From Endomychus coccineus (lineage: Eukaryota; Arthropoda; Insecta; Coleoptera; Endomychidae), in contig OY294068.1 of NCBI GenBank assembly GCA_958510875.1, forward strand, positions 176,173,411-176,237,410: a stretch of DNA of 64,000 bases, in the 5' to 3' direction. Under the pieces are notes generated by a model. That model was not told where the DNA came from. It made no database searches and saw only the letters and a program-made list of their open reading frames with translations. Position numbers and translations under genes: made by a program. Positions 11,890 through 23,736 of this stretch are shown piece by piece (the first letter of the stretch is position 1; the number at the start of each line of letters is the position of its first letter).

Positions 11890-12925
11890 TGTAGTGTACG
11901 CTAGGTATAGTTCATTTTTTTGGATTTATTTATCATAATCGTCATATATCATGTTATATTCTAGATTATCAGTGTATTAGTAATTTATCCATTAAAGTAC
12001 AAAGATTAAAATCGGTAAAACCATACAGTGAACTGTGAAGACCCGGCGTATTTCAACGTACACATGAATTATTATATTTTCGTTCTCCGTGTGGCAGTTA
12101 CTCCCCTGAATTCGCTCATTACTTTATTATGTTATAGCTCGTACGGTGACCCAGTTATCGTTGAAAGCATTGTTATTAGGATCCTGAATTTGAAAATATA
12201 TTTGTAATCTACGTACAGTTTCATTTGTTATGACCGTCATTCCTGAATTATCGATGCAAGTACTTCCCTTTATACCGTGATAAATGTGTGACTCATATTG
12301 TGAGTAATGCATTGGATGAATAACAACCACATTTTCGTATTAGCAGTCAATAAACAGAGTTAAGGTAGCTCTAGGTCTAGAACACCTATCTTCTGGTAGA
12401 TGGCGTTTGGATCACTTGGTGCTTTGGCATTTCCATATGGGGTTTGCTATACCTCGGGCGGAGTTGGTCGAATTCTTCCTACTCATTCCACTGATGAACT
12501 TATGAGACAATCCAAGCAGTAATCCGGACATGATAGATGTGTTATCACTGTTCTACCTAAAGTAACCCAAACTCTGTCATATTGTGAGGTTATTTCTCCA
12601 GAATCAACAATCTAAGAAATAAAGCTGAGTTCACATCGAGGAATATCACGGCATATTAAAGCTATAATTCCGCCATCGCTAGTGTTGTGGTTAGCCCGGT
12701 TCTCACTTACTCGGCGGCCCGGTCTTGTACCCGAGTCATGGCTGAGTATTTTCGATACATATCGTAAATATCTCAGAAAACCAATAGTCAGGATCCGGCC
12801 AAATTTCCAGGTTGTGGTGAGTATGCCTCTTGGCATCAATGATTAGCCAGTGACAGTAGCAGAAATAGGCCGACGTTAAATATATAAATAGAATAGAAAA
12901 TAAAGCTGTGACAAGTCACCAGGTA
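11890..12925. other. Intergenic with unassigned minus-strand open frames
   Basis: The frame 12127-12330 (minus, 67 codons, ending NNAFNDNWVTVRAIT) looks protein-like and ends in a stop, but I do not recognise it and see no upstream exon with clear splice sites. The frame 12612-12839 (minus) is Arg-rich and probably chance. The patch around 12360-12840 is GC-richer than its surroundings, which hints at an unidentified inserted sequence. Confidence 0.3.
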
Positions 12926-14000
12926 TAGTCCAGGCTGTGAACCGGGATTTTAGTTATAATAAAAAAAAAGTGTAAGTTCGAATCAAAAAAATTTGTTTGC
13001 ATTATTTTCAAGAGGTTCTCAGGATCATTCATACACCTCGAAACCTCTTGCGAACCCCAACCCCACCCATTGGGGGCGAAAATGACCCGAAATCGCCAAG
13101 TCTTGGATTGTCTTTTTATACAAAAAAAGGTATTTTGGCATATCGAGTATACCTAGGAGGTTTTTTGGGTCGCTGAACACGAATCCGTAGCCAGATTTAT
13201 TTGCAATTCATCGTTGGGGTGGTCAAATCGACAAATATGACCAATTCCGCATCCCTAATACGTTATTTTGCAATTTACGTGTTTTAGGCATTTCGAATGC
13301 ACCAAGGAGGTTTTTTGGGTCGCTGATCACGAATCCGCAGCCACATTTACTTGCAATCCATCGTAGGGGTGGTCAAATCGACAAAATTGGCCAATTTCGC
13401 ACCCCTATATGTTATTTTGCAATTCAGGTGTTTTTGACATTTCGAAGCACCAAGGGGTTTTTTGGGTCGCTGAATACGATTCCGAAGCCAGATTTACTCC
13501 GAAGTAATTTTAAAATGCAAAAATGATAAAAATTTAAAAGCGTGTCAAATTAGCCATTTTTGTAAATTTCACACCCCTACGATGATATTCGAGTAAATCT
13601 GGATTCGGAATCGTATTCAGGGACCCAAAAAACTTACTTGGTGCATTCGAAAGGCCTAAAATACGTAAATTGCAAAATAACATATAGGGGTGCAAAATTG
13701 GCCTATTTCGTCAATTTGACCACCCCTACGATGAATTGCAAGTAAATCTGGCTACTGATTCGTGTTCAGCGACCCAAAAAACCCCCTAGGTGCACTCGAA
13801 ATGACAAAATACCTTTTTTTGTAGAAAATACAATTCAAGACTTGGAAATTTAGAGCCATTTTCGCCCCCAATGGGTGGGGTTGGGGTCCCAAAAGGTTTC
13901 AAGGTGTATGAATGATCCTGGGAACATCCTGAACCTAATGCAAAAAAAAATTTTTGATTCGAACTTACATGTTTTTTTTTCCGGCTCATAGCCTGGACTA
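12926..14000. repeat. Foldback element IV with modular core
   Basis: It is bounded by TA (12926-12927) with GTCCAGGC and by GCCTGGAC with TA (13999-14000), a clean TA duplication. The outer arms are inverted (ACCCCACCCATTGGGG near 13063-13078 and its reverse complement near 13867-13882). Inside, direct modules of about 150 bp each start with the conserved motif (13161-13187, 13311-13337, 13458-13484) and contain GGGGTGGTCAAAT. They are then mirrored by inverted modules (motif at 13606-13632 and 13755-13781). The arms do not resemble those of elements I-III, yet the motif does. It has no coding capacity. Confidence 0.88.
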
Positions 14001-14656
14001 TAACTTGTATACCCCTACTCCTCACGAATAATCAAGTAAGATCCGATTAATCTGGTCACAGGAATTGTAAGGTGCATTTTAATTATTGAAAGTTGATGTA
14101 TATCTTTGTACGATTTTAATTCTAACACTTAACAATATAATAATTACAAACTATGAAGTAACTAACGAGTAATAGTAATTGTGATAGTTTCTGATTAAAT
14201 GTTGAATGAATACTGTTTTTGAATATTGAATCTTGAATTCTGTCCTGTCTTGAACTTCATCCCCGCTTGATACTATGTCTTCCCCTCTTGAAGAGATAGG
14301 AAAGCGAAGGTAGTTGATGCTGGTCAATAGGTTGTTAACCAGCGGGATTAAAGAAATGCGCCGTTCATAAAGGTCGTCATGAAGTATGTGGCTATTTGTA
14401 GGTAATATTTGACATAATAAGCTCATCTGGTCCTTCCGATTTTGAAATATACCTTAAGGTTCATTGATTTGAGTTATCTGTTGTTGTTCATAATAGTGAG
14501 AGAATATATAAATATGAAAAATTACAAGTAGATATAGAGAAGGACTTAACATGAAGTATGAATGTTCTGAAACAACTGAATATATTGCTGATAGCTCAAT
14601 GAATTACAAAATTACAGAAAGCAACAATTACAAATATTCATCAAACCCATTTTAAA
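14001..14656. other. Intergenic or retroelement 3' flank
   Basis: The minus-strand frame 14151-14426 (91 codons) is not recognised. This stretch may hold the 3' untranslated part of the decayed non-LTR element that ends near 14657, but I cannot place its boundary. Confidence 0.3.
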
Positions 14657-15500
14657 TCACAAAAGTATGTGAACAATGCAGCTGAGAGTTGGCAGCTGTC
14701 CCTTCTGATCTTTCTGAGTCTCGTCAGAAGTGGCACCATTATTCCCATCCTTTGTAACGATATGGCATGAATATTCCATATCGTATACATTATTCCCTTC
14801 TGCTGCTGAGCCGGGTCTCAATGACCGAAGCAGTCCCTCCAATCTCGTGCCTTGTAGACTTGAACTTAGATAAGTTGCCTAATCGATGCGCTTCCAGGTG
14901 TCGTATCCCCGGATTTGCCAGCGTAATGTATACTGAGGGAATAAGGATTATAAGTTTCGTCTTATTTCTTGCAGAGTATGCACCTTTCTTCTTCTACTAA
15001 TACGAGTTTGTAGAGGTGTTCGGCAGTGCACTGTTAGAATTCTCGTTTATACCCAGATTTTTTCTTAGGTTGGTTCAGTGGTTCGGATCTTTTTTGGTTA
15101 CGGTTTCTCAGAAGCATCTTTGCTTGTTCTAATCCTTGTGGTTTGATCCTGTATAGTAATCGTATAATTGTTCCGATCCCAGAAATCGTGTTCCAGCAAA
15201 CTGTTTTTTGCGAGTTCGTCGTGCTTTCTCACCTCTTCCAGGCTGAGGTGTCCCGAAACCAATAGGTGGGTAACCGCATCAATCTTCCTTAGTTCGTTTT
15301 GTTTCTCTAAACATTCCTGGATAATCTTAGAGCTGATTGCGTGTGATGCTTTCTTGTCTACGAAATTATTTTTTTTATTGAATTGGACACATTTTTCTAT
15401 AGCATGAATTTCGGTTTGGAATATACTCGTGGGTTTGCCTAAGTATTCGGTTCCAGGTTTATCGGAAATAATGAAGATAAATCATTCGATGAAGGCAAGT
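14657..15500 (-). pseudogene. Non-LTR retrotransposon RNase H and C-terminal domain, decayed
   Basis: The minus strand reads TEYLGKPTSIFQTEIHAIEK (RNase H with its acidic Glu), then KASHAISSKIIQECLEK, and a weak VSGHLSL...HDELAKNSLLEH segment equivalent to the VPGH...ADELAKKGS block. Downstream in other frames come QGLEQAKMLLRNRNQKRSEP, VEEERCILCKK (Cys cluster), and HLEAHRLGNLSKFKSTR next to LEGLLRSLRPG. This is the standard order after RNase H in insect non-LTR elements. Multiple frameshifts are present. The frames at 14767-15000 and 15168-15407 on the plus strand are antisense shadows. Confidence 0.75.
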
Positions 15501-17800
15501 ATTGGATTCACAATCAGAGATGTAGACTTGCCTCAATATATACATTGGTCAGACTGGAAGGACCTTTAAAAACCGATCAAAGAACATAGGCATAGTCTTA
15601 TCACCAATAAATCTGATCCAATCTTTCCAGAACATTTAATTATGGACAACCATAACTTTATTGAATGGTCAATAAATACCTAATAACTCCCCCTCGATGG
15701 GTTAAGCTAATTAGATAAAATTCCACTGACCATCTATCCTAAGATTATCATCAAGTTATTATCAAGTTATATATTAGGTAGCTCTTTTGTAGTAAGTTAG
15801 AACTCTGTAGTATTTGTTTGAAGAAGCTATAGTTACAATAATCATTTATATTTTAATGTGCAATAATTCTAACGTCTTTTTTGAATTATGTGATATATAT
15901 CACAATGGCTTGCAATTCATAGACTCAGCCGAACAACTATTCAAGCAAGAACTACTTAATTTTACATATAGACCATGAATTAGCCTTTAGTTCTATAATC
16001 ATCAGGTTTTATATTATCTTCAGATTATAAATGTTGTAAAGTTGGGCAATAAATTAGATTAGATTAAATTGAATAAATATTCAAGAACTACAAAATTTAA
16101 TGTACTCTAGTTATGTTTCAAACAAATGGATATTTGGTACCTTCTAGTGTGGAAGTTTAACAGTATTGAAACATATTTACAATGAGTAGTGAGAGCCTCC
16201 TTCTCTTCCAAATATCGTGTCAACGTGATGTTTTGGATTATTATTAACTAAAAAGTCATTACGCACGTCCAATAAGACAAGGAATAATTTCCTTGGAAGC
16301 AAATGGAAATCAAATAGTGACAATTTTTGTCATCTACCTGTTTCCTGTTACCGTCCAGGCCTTAAAAATTTTTACAAGTCAGATTGGTTTTCAGAAGATA
16401 TGATTCAGGAATGAAAGGCGACGCTGTTTTGAATAATTTTGCGTTAAGGGTAAGTTTCAATCACTCGTAATTGTGATGGTTTTAATGAGCGTTTGATCGC
16501 GAAACGTCATGTCGATCTCATTTAACGGAATAATCACCAGAGTATTGAAATTAAAATGCGAGTTCGTCGACGCAATGGGTTACTTCCGTTGAACATGAGT
16601 ATTCGTTGTCATTATTTCCAACCGGTCTATCAAATGTGTCGCCTCACTTGACAAGCTTTCGAGCAAAAACATAACAATTAAAATTCCATCAGCGCCAGCA
16701 AAGTTACAGTAAAAGTCGTTTGTGACAATTCCGTCCCATGGCGCCTGTATACAAAATTCTTTCCTTCGAAAACATTAATCAATCTATATAAAGCCTTTTG
16801 GGAACTCATCTGATGTCTTTGAGCATCCCAATTTTCTTATATTAGCGATAAGATTATTTCACCAAGTTCCAGTTGTTGAATAATTACTTTTTAATTTCAA
16901 TTTTACAGCTTTACTGCGGTACGGTATTTGTTCATTTAGAATATTATTTGGGATATTGGAAAGTGAAAAAAAACACAATGTTTCCTACCCCTAACTGAAA
17001 TGCTGAACGTTGTTTCTTAATTCGATAAAGAATAGAGAGGTTACAGATAAAAGATTTGAATCACGAAAGTATTAAAATGTGAGTTAAGATTCAGATTTAC
17101 ACTCATAGATTAGATATTATATATAGGAGATAGATAGGCAACTCACTGCATAAAACTTTGTTGCTGATCGTAGCGCCACGGTGAGTGGTGTAAGAAATAT
17201 ATTGGATTTGCGGGTAATTTGAAATACGGATTTGGTGTTTCCTATGTGAATTGACTTTTAAAATATGAAGAATAGTTGATTAAATTTTTTTTTGCGTTAT
17301 TCTACATATTTTTAAAACTTACCCATTTAAAGTCCGTTATTTTTATCTTGAAGTAAATTTATATCACTTAATATTTCACTCATATCTCATCAATTCTTAG
17401 ATATTGATGAATTAAAGTGACAACATATAAATCTGTAGAATGTGTGAAATAAGTAAATCACAGACAAAGATAGAAAACGACTTAGAAAGACCTGAGAGTG
17501 TCATTATTCGTAAGGAATTCTGAAAGATTATTCAGCCGACTTATACTCCATAGGAACAAGCAAAAGTTAGTGGAATTAAACACATGTATGGATTAGTTTA
17601 TTTTTATATTCTAAACAGGTATAAAATAATCTATAATAACTTTCATCTCAACATTTAACTATTTTAAATTGTTTGAATTCGAACATATTCAAGTTCTTGA
17701 CTAGCGTAATAAAGTTTCGTATATACAGTTGTGAAATTTTCAAAGATGAATAAATTTCATTTTATGAAATGGACAACTAGGAAAGTGAATTGTACATAAA
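15501..17800. other. AT-rich intergenic DNA, no gene seen
   Basis: I see no exon, RNA gene or recognisable transposon over about 2.3 kb. The patch 16400-16780 is slightly richer in CG dinucleotides and could be regulatory, but nothing specific supports that. The right end carries the probable polyadenylation region of the THAP gene. Confidence 0.4.
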
Positions 17801-17832
17801 TTTTATTTATTACATATTGATATTATATATTC

Positions 17833-18776
17833 TCACACTGCCATTGCGAATTTCAGTCTCTTGAAACTAGAAGCAATCTTATGTAGTTTCCTCGCTTTAG
17901 TTTTTAACTCAAATCTAGTTTTAATGGTTTTCATCAAGTTAACTCCATATCGTAAATCTATAAAGATAGAAGGTATTAAAAACTACAAACCATTTAAGCT
18001 TGATTTTGCAAGGAAGACAAAAAACTGATTCGAATGGATCAATATTCCTTACCTCTTCTACTCTTAGGAGTATGAATGGATGCAGGTACCTCACAAACAG
18101 TTGCGATGGGTGATGTGGCTTTTGGTAAATCAAAAAATTCCTCACTTCCATATTTGTAGGTATCTGGAACGAAGAATCAGTTTTATTATGTGTTAATCAC
18201 GAAGTTATAGAAGTATTTGGTAATAACGGAACATTATTAAAATTTTATTAATCTTTGGAATTGCAAATCTTACCCTCAACTGATGATGGTCCAGGTAAAT
18301 TGTAATCATCAGCAGTCATTTCCTGCAAACATGTATTAGATGTAGCTGGAACTTCTCCTATAAAAAGTAATAGTTATTCAGGTTCAAATTACAATTCCTT
18401 TATTCAAATGGAATAAATTTGTGAAATTATATTTCACTTAACCTACCATGGACAGAAGGCATATTCTGAGAAGGTATGCTTCCATATTTACGATTAGAAC
18501 CTCTACGTCCTCGACCATCAATAATCTTTGTGGATGCTTCAAAATGTACATCACACACCCTATAGGACTTGCGAATATCCTCCAGAGACTTTTGTTCCAA
18601 TTTAACATTTTGAATCTTCTCAACCCATATAGAGCATAGCTTTGATTTTAACTAAATTAATAAATAAATATAACTAGTTTCTAACTCGACTTTACCTAAT
18701 CTTCCTTTGGAAAGCGATGCATTTTAGAGTTTTTAGAACTGTGCTTGCACAAAGGTACACAACACGAAAATTCCAT
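17833..18776 (-). CDS. Small THAP zinc-finger protein, five exons, stop at exon 1 end
   Basis: I assembled five exons by splice sites: 18776-18696, 18651-18447, 18357-18274, 18163-18053 and 17957-17833 (606 bp, 202 codons with the terminal stop). Exon 1 gives MEFSCCVPLCKHSS...HRFPKED, the start of a THAP C2CH finger. Exon 2 gives KLCSIWVEKIQNVKLEQ and RVCDVHFEAS with the second Cys-x2-His pair. Exons 3 and 4 are acidic, proline-containing linkers with a repeated EVPA motif. Exon 5 is a basic helix (KTRFELKTKARKLHK) ending FAMAV. Introns 2-4 are all phase 1 and join without error. THAP fingers bind DNA, so a nuclear role is inferred. Exon 1 ends GAT-TAG directly before its GTAAAG donor, an in-frame stop. 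AATAAA lies about 26 bp after the terminal stop. It could be a recent pseudogene or have an alternative junction. Confidence 0.65.
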
Positions 18777-19129
18777 GTAAATTTAATGCAAATGAAGCAA
18801 TAAAATGCCCAAATAAACACAATACTCAAAGGACAACACCAAGAACGTAATATAACCTAGCACAGCACTGCGTCAATTAACTAACAAAACGACAATGGCT
18901 ACCGGGTTTTCCGTTTCCTTCTCTCTCTTTTGATTTTAGTTCTTTGTCATCTCACCGGTGTAAGAAAGTAGGGGAAAGTGACGAAGTTTATCATAAGAGT
19001 TACCTACCCGTGTTTACACTATTATAATAGTATATTAACAGTTGTTGCTTCACAACACAGTGACATTAGGTCATAGAGTAGGGAAGAATTTAAAATCAAA
19101 TCATCCTTTTTGAATTCATGTGGTTTGAT
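18777..19129. other. Upstream region of the THAP gene
   Basis: Sequence 5' of the THAP start codon (which reads to the left). It includes a mixed pyrimidine-rich block near 18918-18940. No TATA box or other promoter element can be assigned with confidence. Confidence 0.3.
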
Positions 19130-19345
19130 AAAGTTCAAACCGAAACGAAACAATACAATTGTTCAACTCGGTTCAAGGTCGACTACATTGTTTGAATCGC
19201 AAAAATCTGAATTCATCCATCAGCGTTTATTATCCCGACCGACAAATTAAACATCGCTGCAAATTTGACAGATGTATCACTATATTACTAAGGTATGAAG
19301 CTGAATTTGCAACTCATGACATCCGATTTTGCAACAAAGATATCA
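19130..19345. repeat. Dispersed repeat, copy A (partner at 54290-54470)
   Basis: This block shares short conserved strings with 54290-54470, in particular the 20-mer AACATCGCTGCAAATTTGAC, whose first 17 bases are identical in the partner, plus a similar CAACTCGGTTCAA / CAACTCGATTCAA string and the flanking layout. The partner block reads in the same orientation. It is unclear whether this is a transposon end or a duplicated regulatory segment. Confidence 0.5.
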
Positions 19346-19879
19346 AATAAATTGAATAGAATCAGCCATGACGTGATGAAAGTCCATTATAAACTTTATT
19401 TCAATAATTAATGTATCAAATAAGTGAGAATCAAACTATAACAGTTATGTTAAATAAGTTTGAAAATATTTACTTCTAAGCAAATTATTTTGTAGCTGGA
19501 GAAGCAGTACTTCTATTCACCACACATCCTAAGAGTGAGTTATTAACTGTGTAATAACATATGACGTACAGGTATTACTGTGGAATGTTGATATTATTGA
19601 GTTAACACCTTTTTTCACTGGAAATTTAACTTATGTAAGACACTTTTTGCCCATTATCTAAAACGTATGTGGAGTGAATTTGAAGTTAAGATTCGAAAAA
19701 CGCGACATACTGGAAGGGTAAATTCCAACTAGCACCTAATAAAGCTAATATTTATTCTGTTTCTAATGCATGAAAGTATTACAGGTACTTCTTGGTCGAA
19801 AATAAACTTCAAATATTCCAGGTAGTCGTCAATCGTACTTATAATGAAAGATTGGTTTGCATTGTTTTTTTTATACTTC
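19346..19879. other. Intergenic, no gene seen
   Basis: AT-rich sequence between the dispersed repeat and the start of a decayed non-LTR element. No support for any feature. Confidence 0.35.
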
Positions 19880-21240
19880 GAGAAGAAAACCAATAATCAA
19901 GGAATCGGTAACATCAGTCTCTTGCAGGTTGTTCACCTTCTCATACAAACTTGGTGTGTTTTCTTCATGTTGGGAGACTAAAATTCAATTTCCAAAATAC
20001 GGGAAGAAGACTCTTCCTAATAAATATATACTCTTTGCACATTACATCTGTGATGTTTGAAGTAATGGAGAAATTCATCCAATACTTAGAAAGCTCTAAA
20101 ATCGTGCATGATCGAAAATATGAGTTTCGTCAACAGAAATCAACAAGAAACCTGCTTGAATATGTAACACATATAAGGAGAATCTCTTACTGTGACATTG
20201 GCTGTCTCCAAAGCATTTGACGGAGTCTAGCATCAAGATCTTCTTGTGAAACTCAGGTTTGCACCTCAATTTGGTCTCTGGCTATCCTCCTACATAATGA
20301 ATATCAAAGCTGGTGTTCCACATGGATCTATCTTGGCACCAACATTGCCCCAGCTCCATATCAACAACCTGTTCGAAGTGACCTTCTGTCCCATTCACAG
20401 CTTTACACTCCATATGAACCTCCTCATCTAGGGCCCTTATAGCACCTTTCAAGGTCAGAGTAGCAAGACAAAGACATATCGAGGTAATTGATGGAGATCT
20501 GGCAAGAATGAGGAACTGATAATCTAGTAGAGTTTAATGCAACCAAAATCAAGCTTGTATTTCCTCCAGAAAGGCTGCTCACATAATCCCCAATATGATG
20601 ATGTCAGGTACAACTAATCCTATAGGATGCTCCATATATATGCTCGGTATCATCACCCGCCCATGAGACGATCATGGAAGGTTCTGAAAACCGTATCACA
20701 AACACTTTGTTTTCTATTCAGTGCCAAGAGCTACTTTACACATCAGCAGTTCCGATCTACAAAGCACAGATTCGACCTCACCCGAAGTGCCATTCACACG
20801 TTTGGAGGTCAGCTTCCAAACGTACCCTGAAGCTCTCGGACTCTATTCAGAGGAGAACTATTCGTCTGGTTAGTTGTGCCACACTTACGAATTCATTGTT
20901 CTCTCTAGAACATCGTAGAAAGTTGGGCCCTCTTTCCCTCTTCTACAGATATTTTCATGGTTGGTGTTCATCAGAAACATTGTCTGTCATTCCACCACGA
21001 AAGATTCCAGATAGGTGGACTAGACGAGCTCAAGCTGGTCACTGTCAAGCTCGAGACGTGCCGAACTTCTTTTTACTATAATTCACTCTTCTATCAAACG
21101 GTGAAATCGTGGAACTCTTTGTCCAGTGAGGTCTTTCACTATACCTATAACCTCCAAACATTCAAGTTAAATGTAATGCCCTCCCAATATTTCACCATGA
21201 TGTTCTAGGAAACATTATGGGTATTAATGAAGGTTGAGAA
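19880..21240 (+). pseudogene. Jockey/CR1-like non-LTR reverse transcriptase, decayed copy A
   Basis: Fragments in three frames line up in the correct order for a non-LTR reverse transcriptase. They are SLHITSVMFEVMEKFIQYLE and KYEFRQQKSTRNLLEYV (RT fingers), IKAGVPHGSILAPTLPQLHI (the GVPQGS box), a lost FADD region, IYKAQIRPHPKCHSHVW (thumb), SIQRRTIRLV, LEHRRKLGPLSLFYRYFHGW and VKSWNSLSSEVF near the C-terminus. RT copies element RNA at the target site. Upstream endonuclease and ORF1 are absent and many indels separate the pieces. A second, more decayed copy of the same family lies at 57160-57790. Confidence 0.8.
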
Positions 21241-22571
21241 AAAATTTTCAATTATTCATTCATTTTTTTTTTGCTCTAGCTGAATCACGGTAATTGTAAA
21301 TCTATGAAATAAGTTTTATAGAACTATGCTCCATTTCGTCTTATAAAACTAGTAAGTCAATCGTGTTTTGAATATATGTCATTTGAATATTTGTGTTGAA
21401 TATCAATCACTCTGTTGTTAACAAAATTTGAACGAGAACTGATTTTATGAAACTAAATAATCCACTATCCATCATGTTTGTGATAAAGGTTGTTCTATAT
21501 TTCGAGTATTTGTAACGCTTATATGCAGACTTATTCATATAATATTATTGAGATAAATTTTTCACATTGGTAATATCTTACCTGACTTCGGAAAGAGCTG
21601 ATATCATTAGAGCTTAATATATTTCGACATCGAGGGTACGAAACTGGAGTCTTAAATCAGGGTTATTACGAAAATTCACCTCAAGAAAATTTATATATCA
21701 GCGTACCCTCAAAGCTTTCTCCTATCTTGGATACCTCTCTTATTTACAAGTTTCTTCAAATAATGGATATTATGTTTCGAGAGGTCTAATTAAAATTTCA
21801 GAGCCTTGAGCGTTATTTATTCATCTAGGTGTTATGTTACTGAAGGAGATTGCGGCTATACCCTACATCTTGTACGCCGAACATTAACTGGAAATGACGG
21901 CACTGCGAAATTTCTTTTTTTATCCTGAACTTAACTCGATTTTCAACGCATAACGAAGAAGATTGCGCTTTTTGATCATAAAATTCTATTACCGACTCAC
22001 ATGAACTGAGTTATTTCGGATTACGTTACGTTTTATCGTATCAAATTGTATCATTTTATTGTTGAGAACGTCTTTGGTTTCACTACAGACAAATATATTA
22101 CCGAAATCCTGAAAATTGTTATACACAGAAATGAGAAAATATTGGTATCTGGAAAATGTAAAAATTTGACTTTAAGTTTAAATCAAATAACTATCTATCG
22201 AGCATTTTTAGTTAAGTTTTGAATGTATTTTCTCGTAATGGTTGATTTTATTCAATTTTTACTTTCCTCATCTTCACGTAGTATATAGAGCAAGGGAGGA
22301 AGTATTAGATTCGGGCCGAATTTTATTTCCGGATTTTGACGGATATATCCGTTTTGAGCATTTATGAATCTGAAATTACACTATTTTTGACATGATGACT
22401 CTGTGTATGTGTCCATGCGTGATAAATACTATGAGGATTTTCCTGCACATAACATCGCACAACAGACGGATTGTTTTACTAGCCTCAGAGTTTTCTGCTA
22501 TTTAACGGCTTGCCTGCTTGGTTTTTCCTTCAACCGATGACATATCAATGGTGGTCCAATGTTATGATATT
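21241..22571. other. Intergenic, no gene seen
   Basis: About 1.3 kb of AT-rich DNA between a retroelement fragment and a MITE. Nothing in it supports a gene or RNA. Confidence 0.4.
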
Positions 22572-23736
22572 ATACAGGGTGTTTCAGAAAGACCTCCCGT
22601 AAATGCAAGGGACGGTAGATTTTACAAAAATAATCAGATTTTTCATGCGCGACTTTTCGGCGTTTCTTTTAGCTTTAACCTTTTTGAGAATAATGTTTTT
22701 GTTTTTTTTTGCACATTTTTCTGGCTTACAATTATTTCAAACAAATAATGTACTCTTATTGAGGTGCTCAAAATCTCACCGTTTTCGAGAAAAACGCTTT
22801 TAAATGAACATACGCGATTTCGGTAGTAAGTAAATTTGATAATGAGTTTTTGTTATGTTCATTTAAACGCGTTTCTGCGAAAATTCTCGCATTGAGGTAT
22901 ATCTTTGTTAACATCATTAGAAAGGTTAGACAATTTCACATCATTTTGGTTCAAGGCTCATTGATAAGAGTGGGAGAAGCTATTGAAAGTGTAATAATTT
23001 AACTCGATGTAGTTTCTAAACGACTAATTCGATTTTAGTAAGCTTTAGTTTGTATAGAAGAGAAGGTACGTTCTTTCAATCGTCGTATCTATTGGTACAC
23101 GACAGTTCCTAATAAAATTGCTAGAGGGCGTAATTTGTAATGATGATGGTTTTATTGATTTTATTCCTAAAATTTAAATCATACGGAATAGGTATGACAT
23201 GATAATCAGAAATTAGATTAAAATTACAAAAAAAACTGAAAGCCTCAGATCGATATCTTTTTTTGCTTCAAAGTTCCAGAAAAACACGTTTAAATGAACA
23301 TACGCGATTTCGGTAGTGAGTAAATTTGTTAATGAGTTTGTGTTATGTTCATTTGAACGAGTTTTTCTCGAAAGCGGTGGGATTTACAAGAGTACATTAT
23401 TTGTTTGAATTAAAGTTGTTAACCAGAAAAATTTGCAAAGAAAACAAAAAAATTATTCTCAAAAAGTTAAGGCAAAAAGAAAAGTCGCGCACCTAGTGCC
23501 CTCTACCGCATAATCTGAAAATAACTGAATCATCTTATTTGGCGTCCTCTGAAAACCTTCGAGTAGCAGATTTCAACAGAATATCTGTACAGGAGCTATA
23601 CTAAAATTTCGTTTAAAAAAAATCAAAATAAACGAAATGAATGAAGATAGGACCATAGCTTATGTGAAAAATCTGATTTTGTAACATCTACCGTCCCCTG
23701 TATTTACGGGAGGTCTCTCCGAAAGACTCTGTGATA
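22572..23736. mobile_element. Foldback MITE with TACAGGGTG-type ends
   Basis: The left end reads TATACAGGGTGTTTCAGAAA and the right end is its imperfect inverse, both followed inward by the GACCTCCCGTAAAT block (inverted on the right, about 23698-23717). Inside each arm is a local palindrome built on ATGAACATACGCGATTTCGG, found at 22804-22823 and again near 23297. The element therefore has nested palindromes. Ends of the form CAGGGTG next to TA are typical of IS630/mariner-related non-autonomous elements. No transposase is present. Confidence 0.8.

Noticed and set aside
12612..12839. tRNA-derived SINE or coding frame in the GC-richer patch
   Set aside because: I could not find A and B box spacing or a cloverleaf, and the frame has no recognised motif.
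14767..15407. Plus-strand frames 14767-15000 and 15168-15407
   Set aside because: Antisense shadows of the RNase H relic, which has the recognisable motifs on the minus strand.
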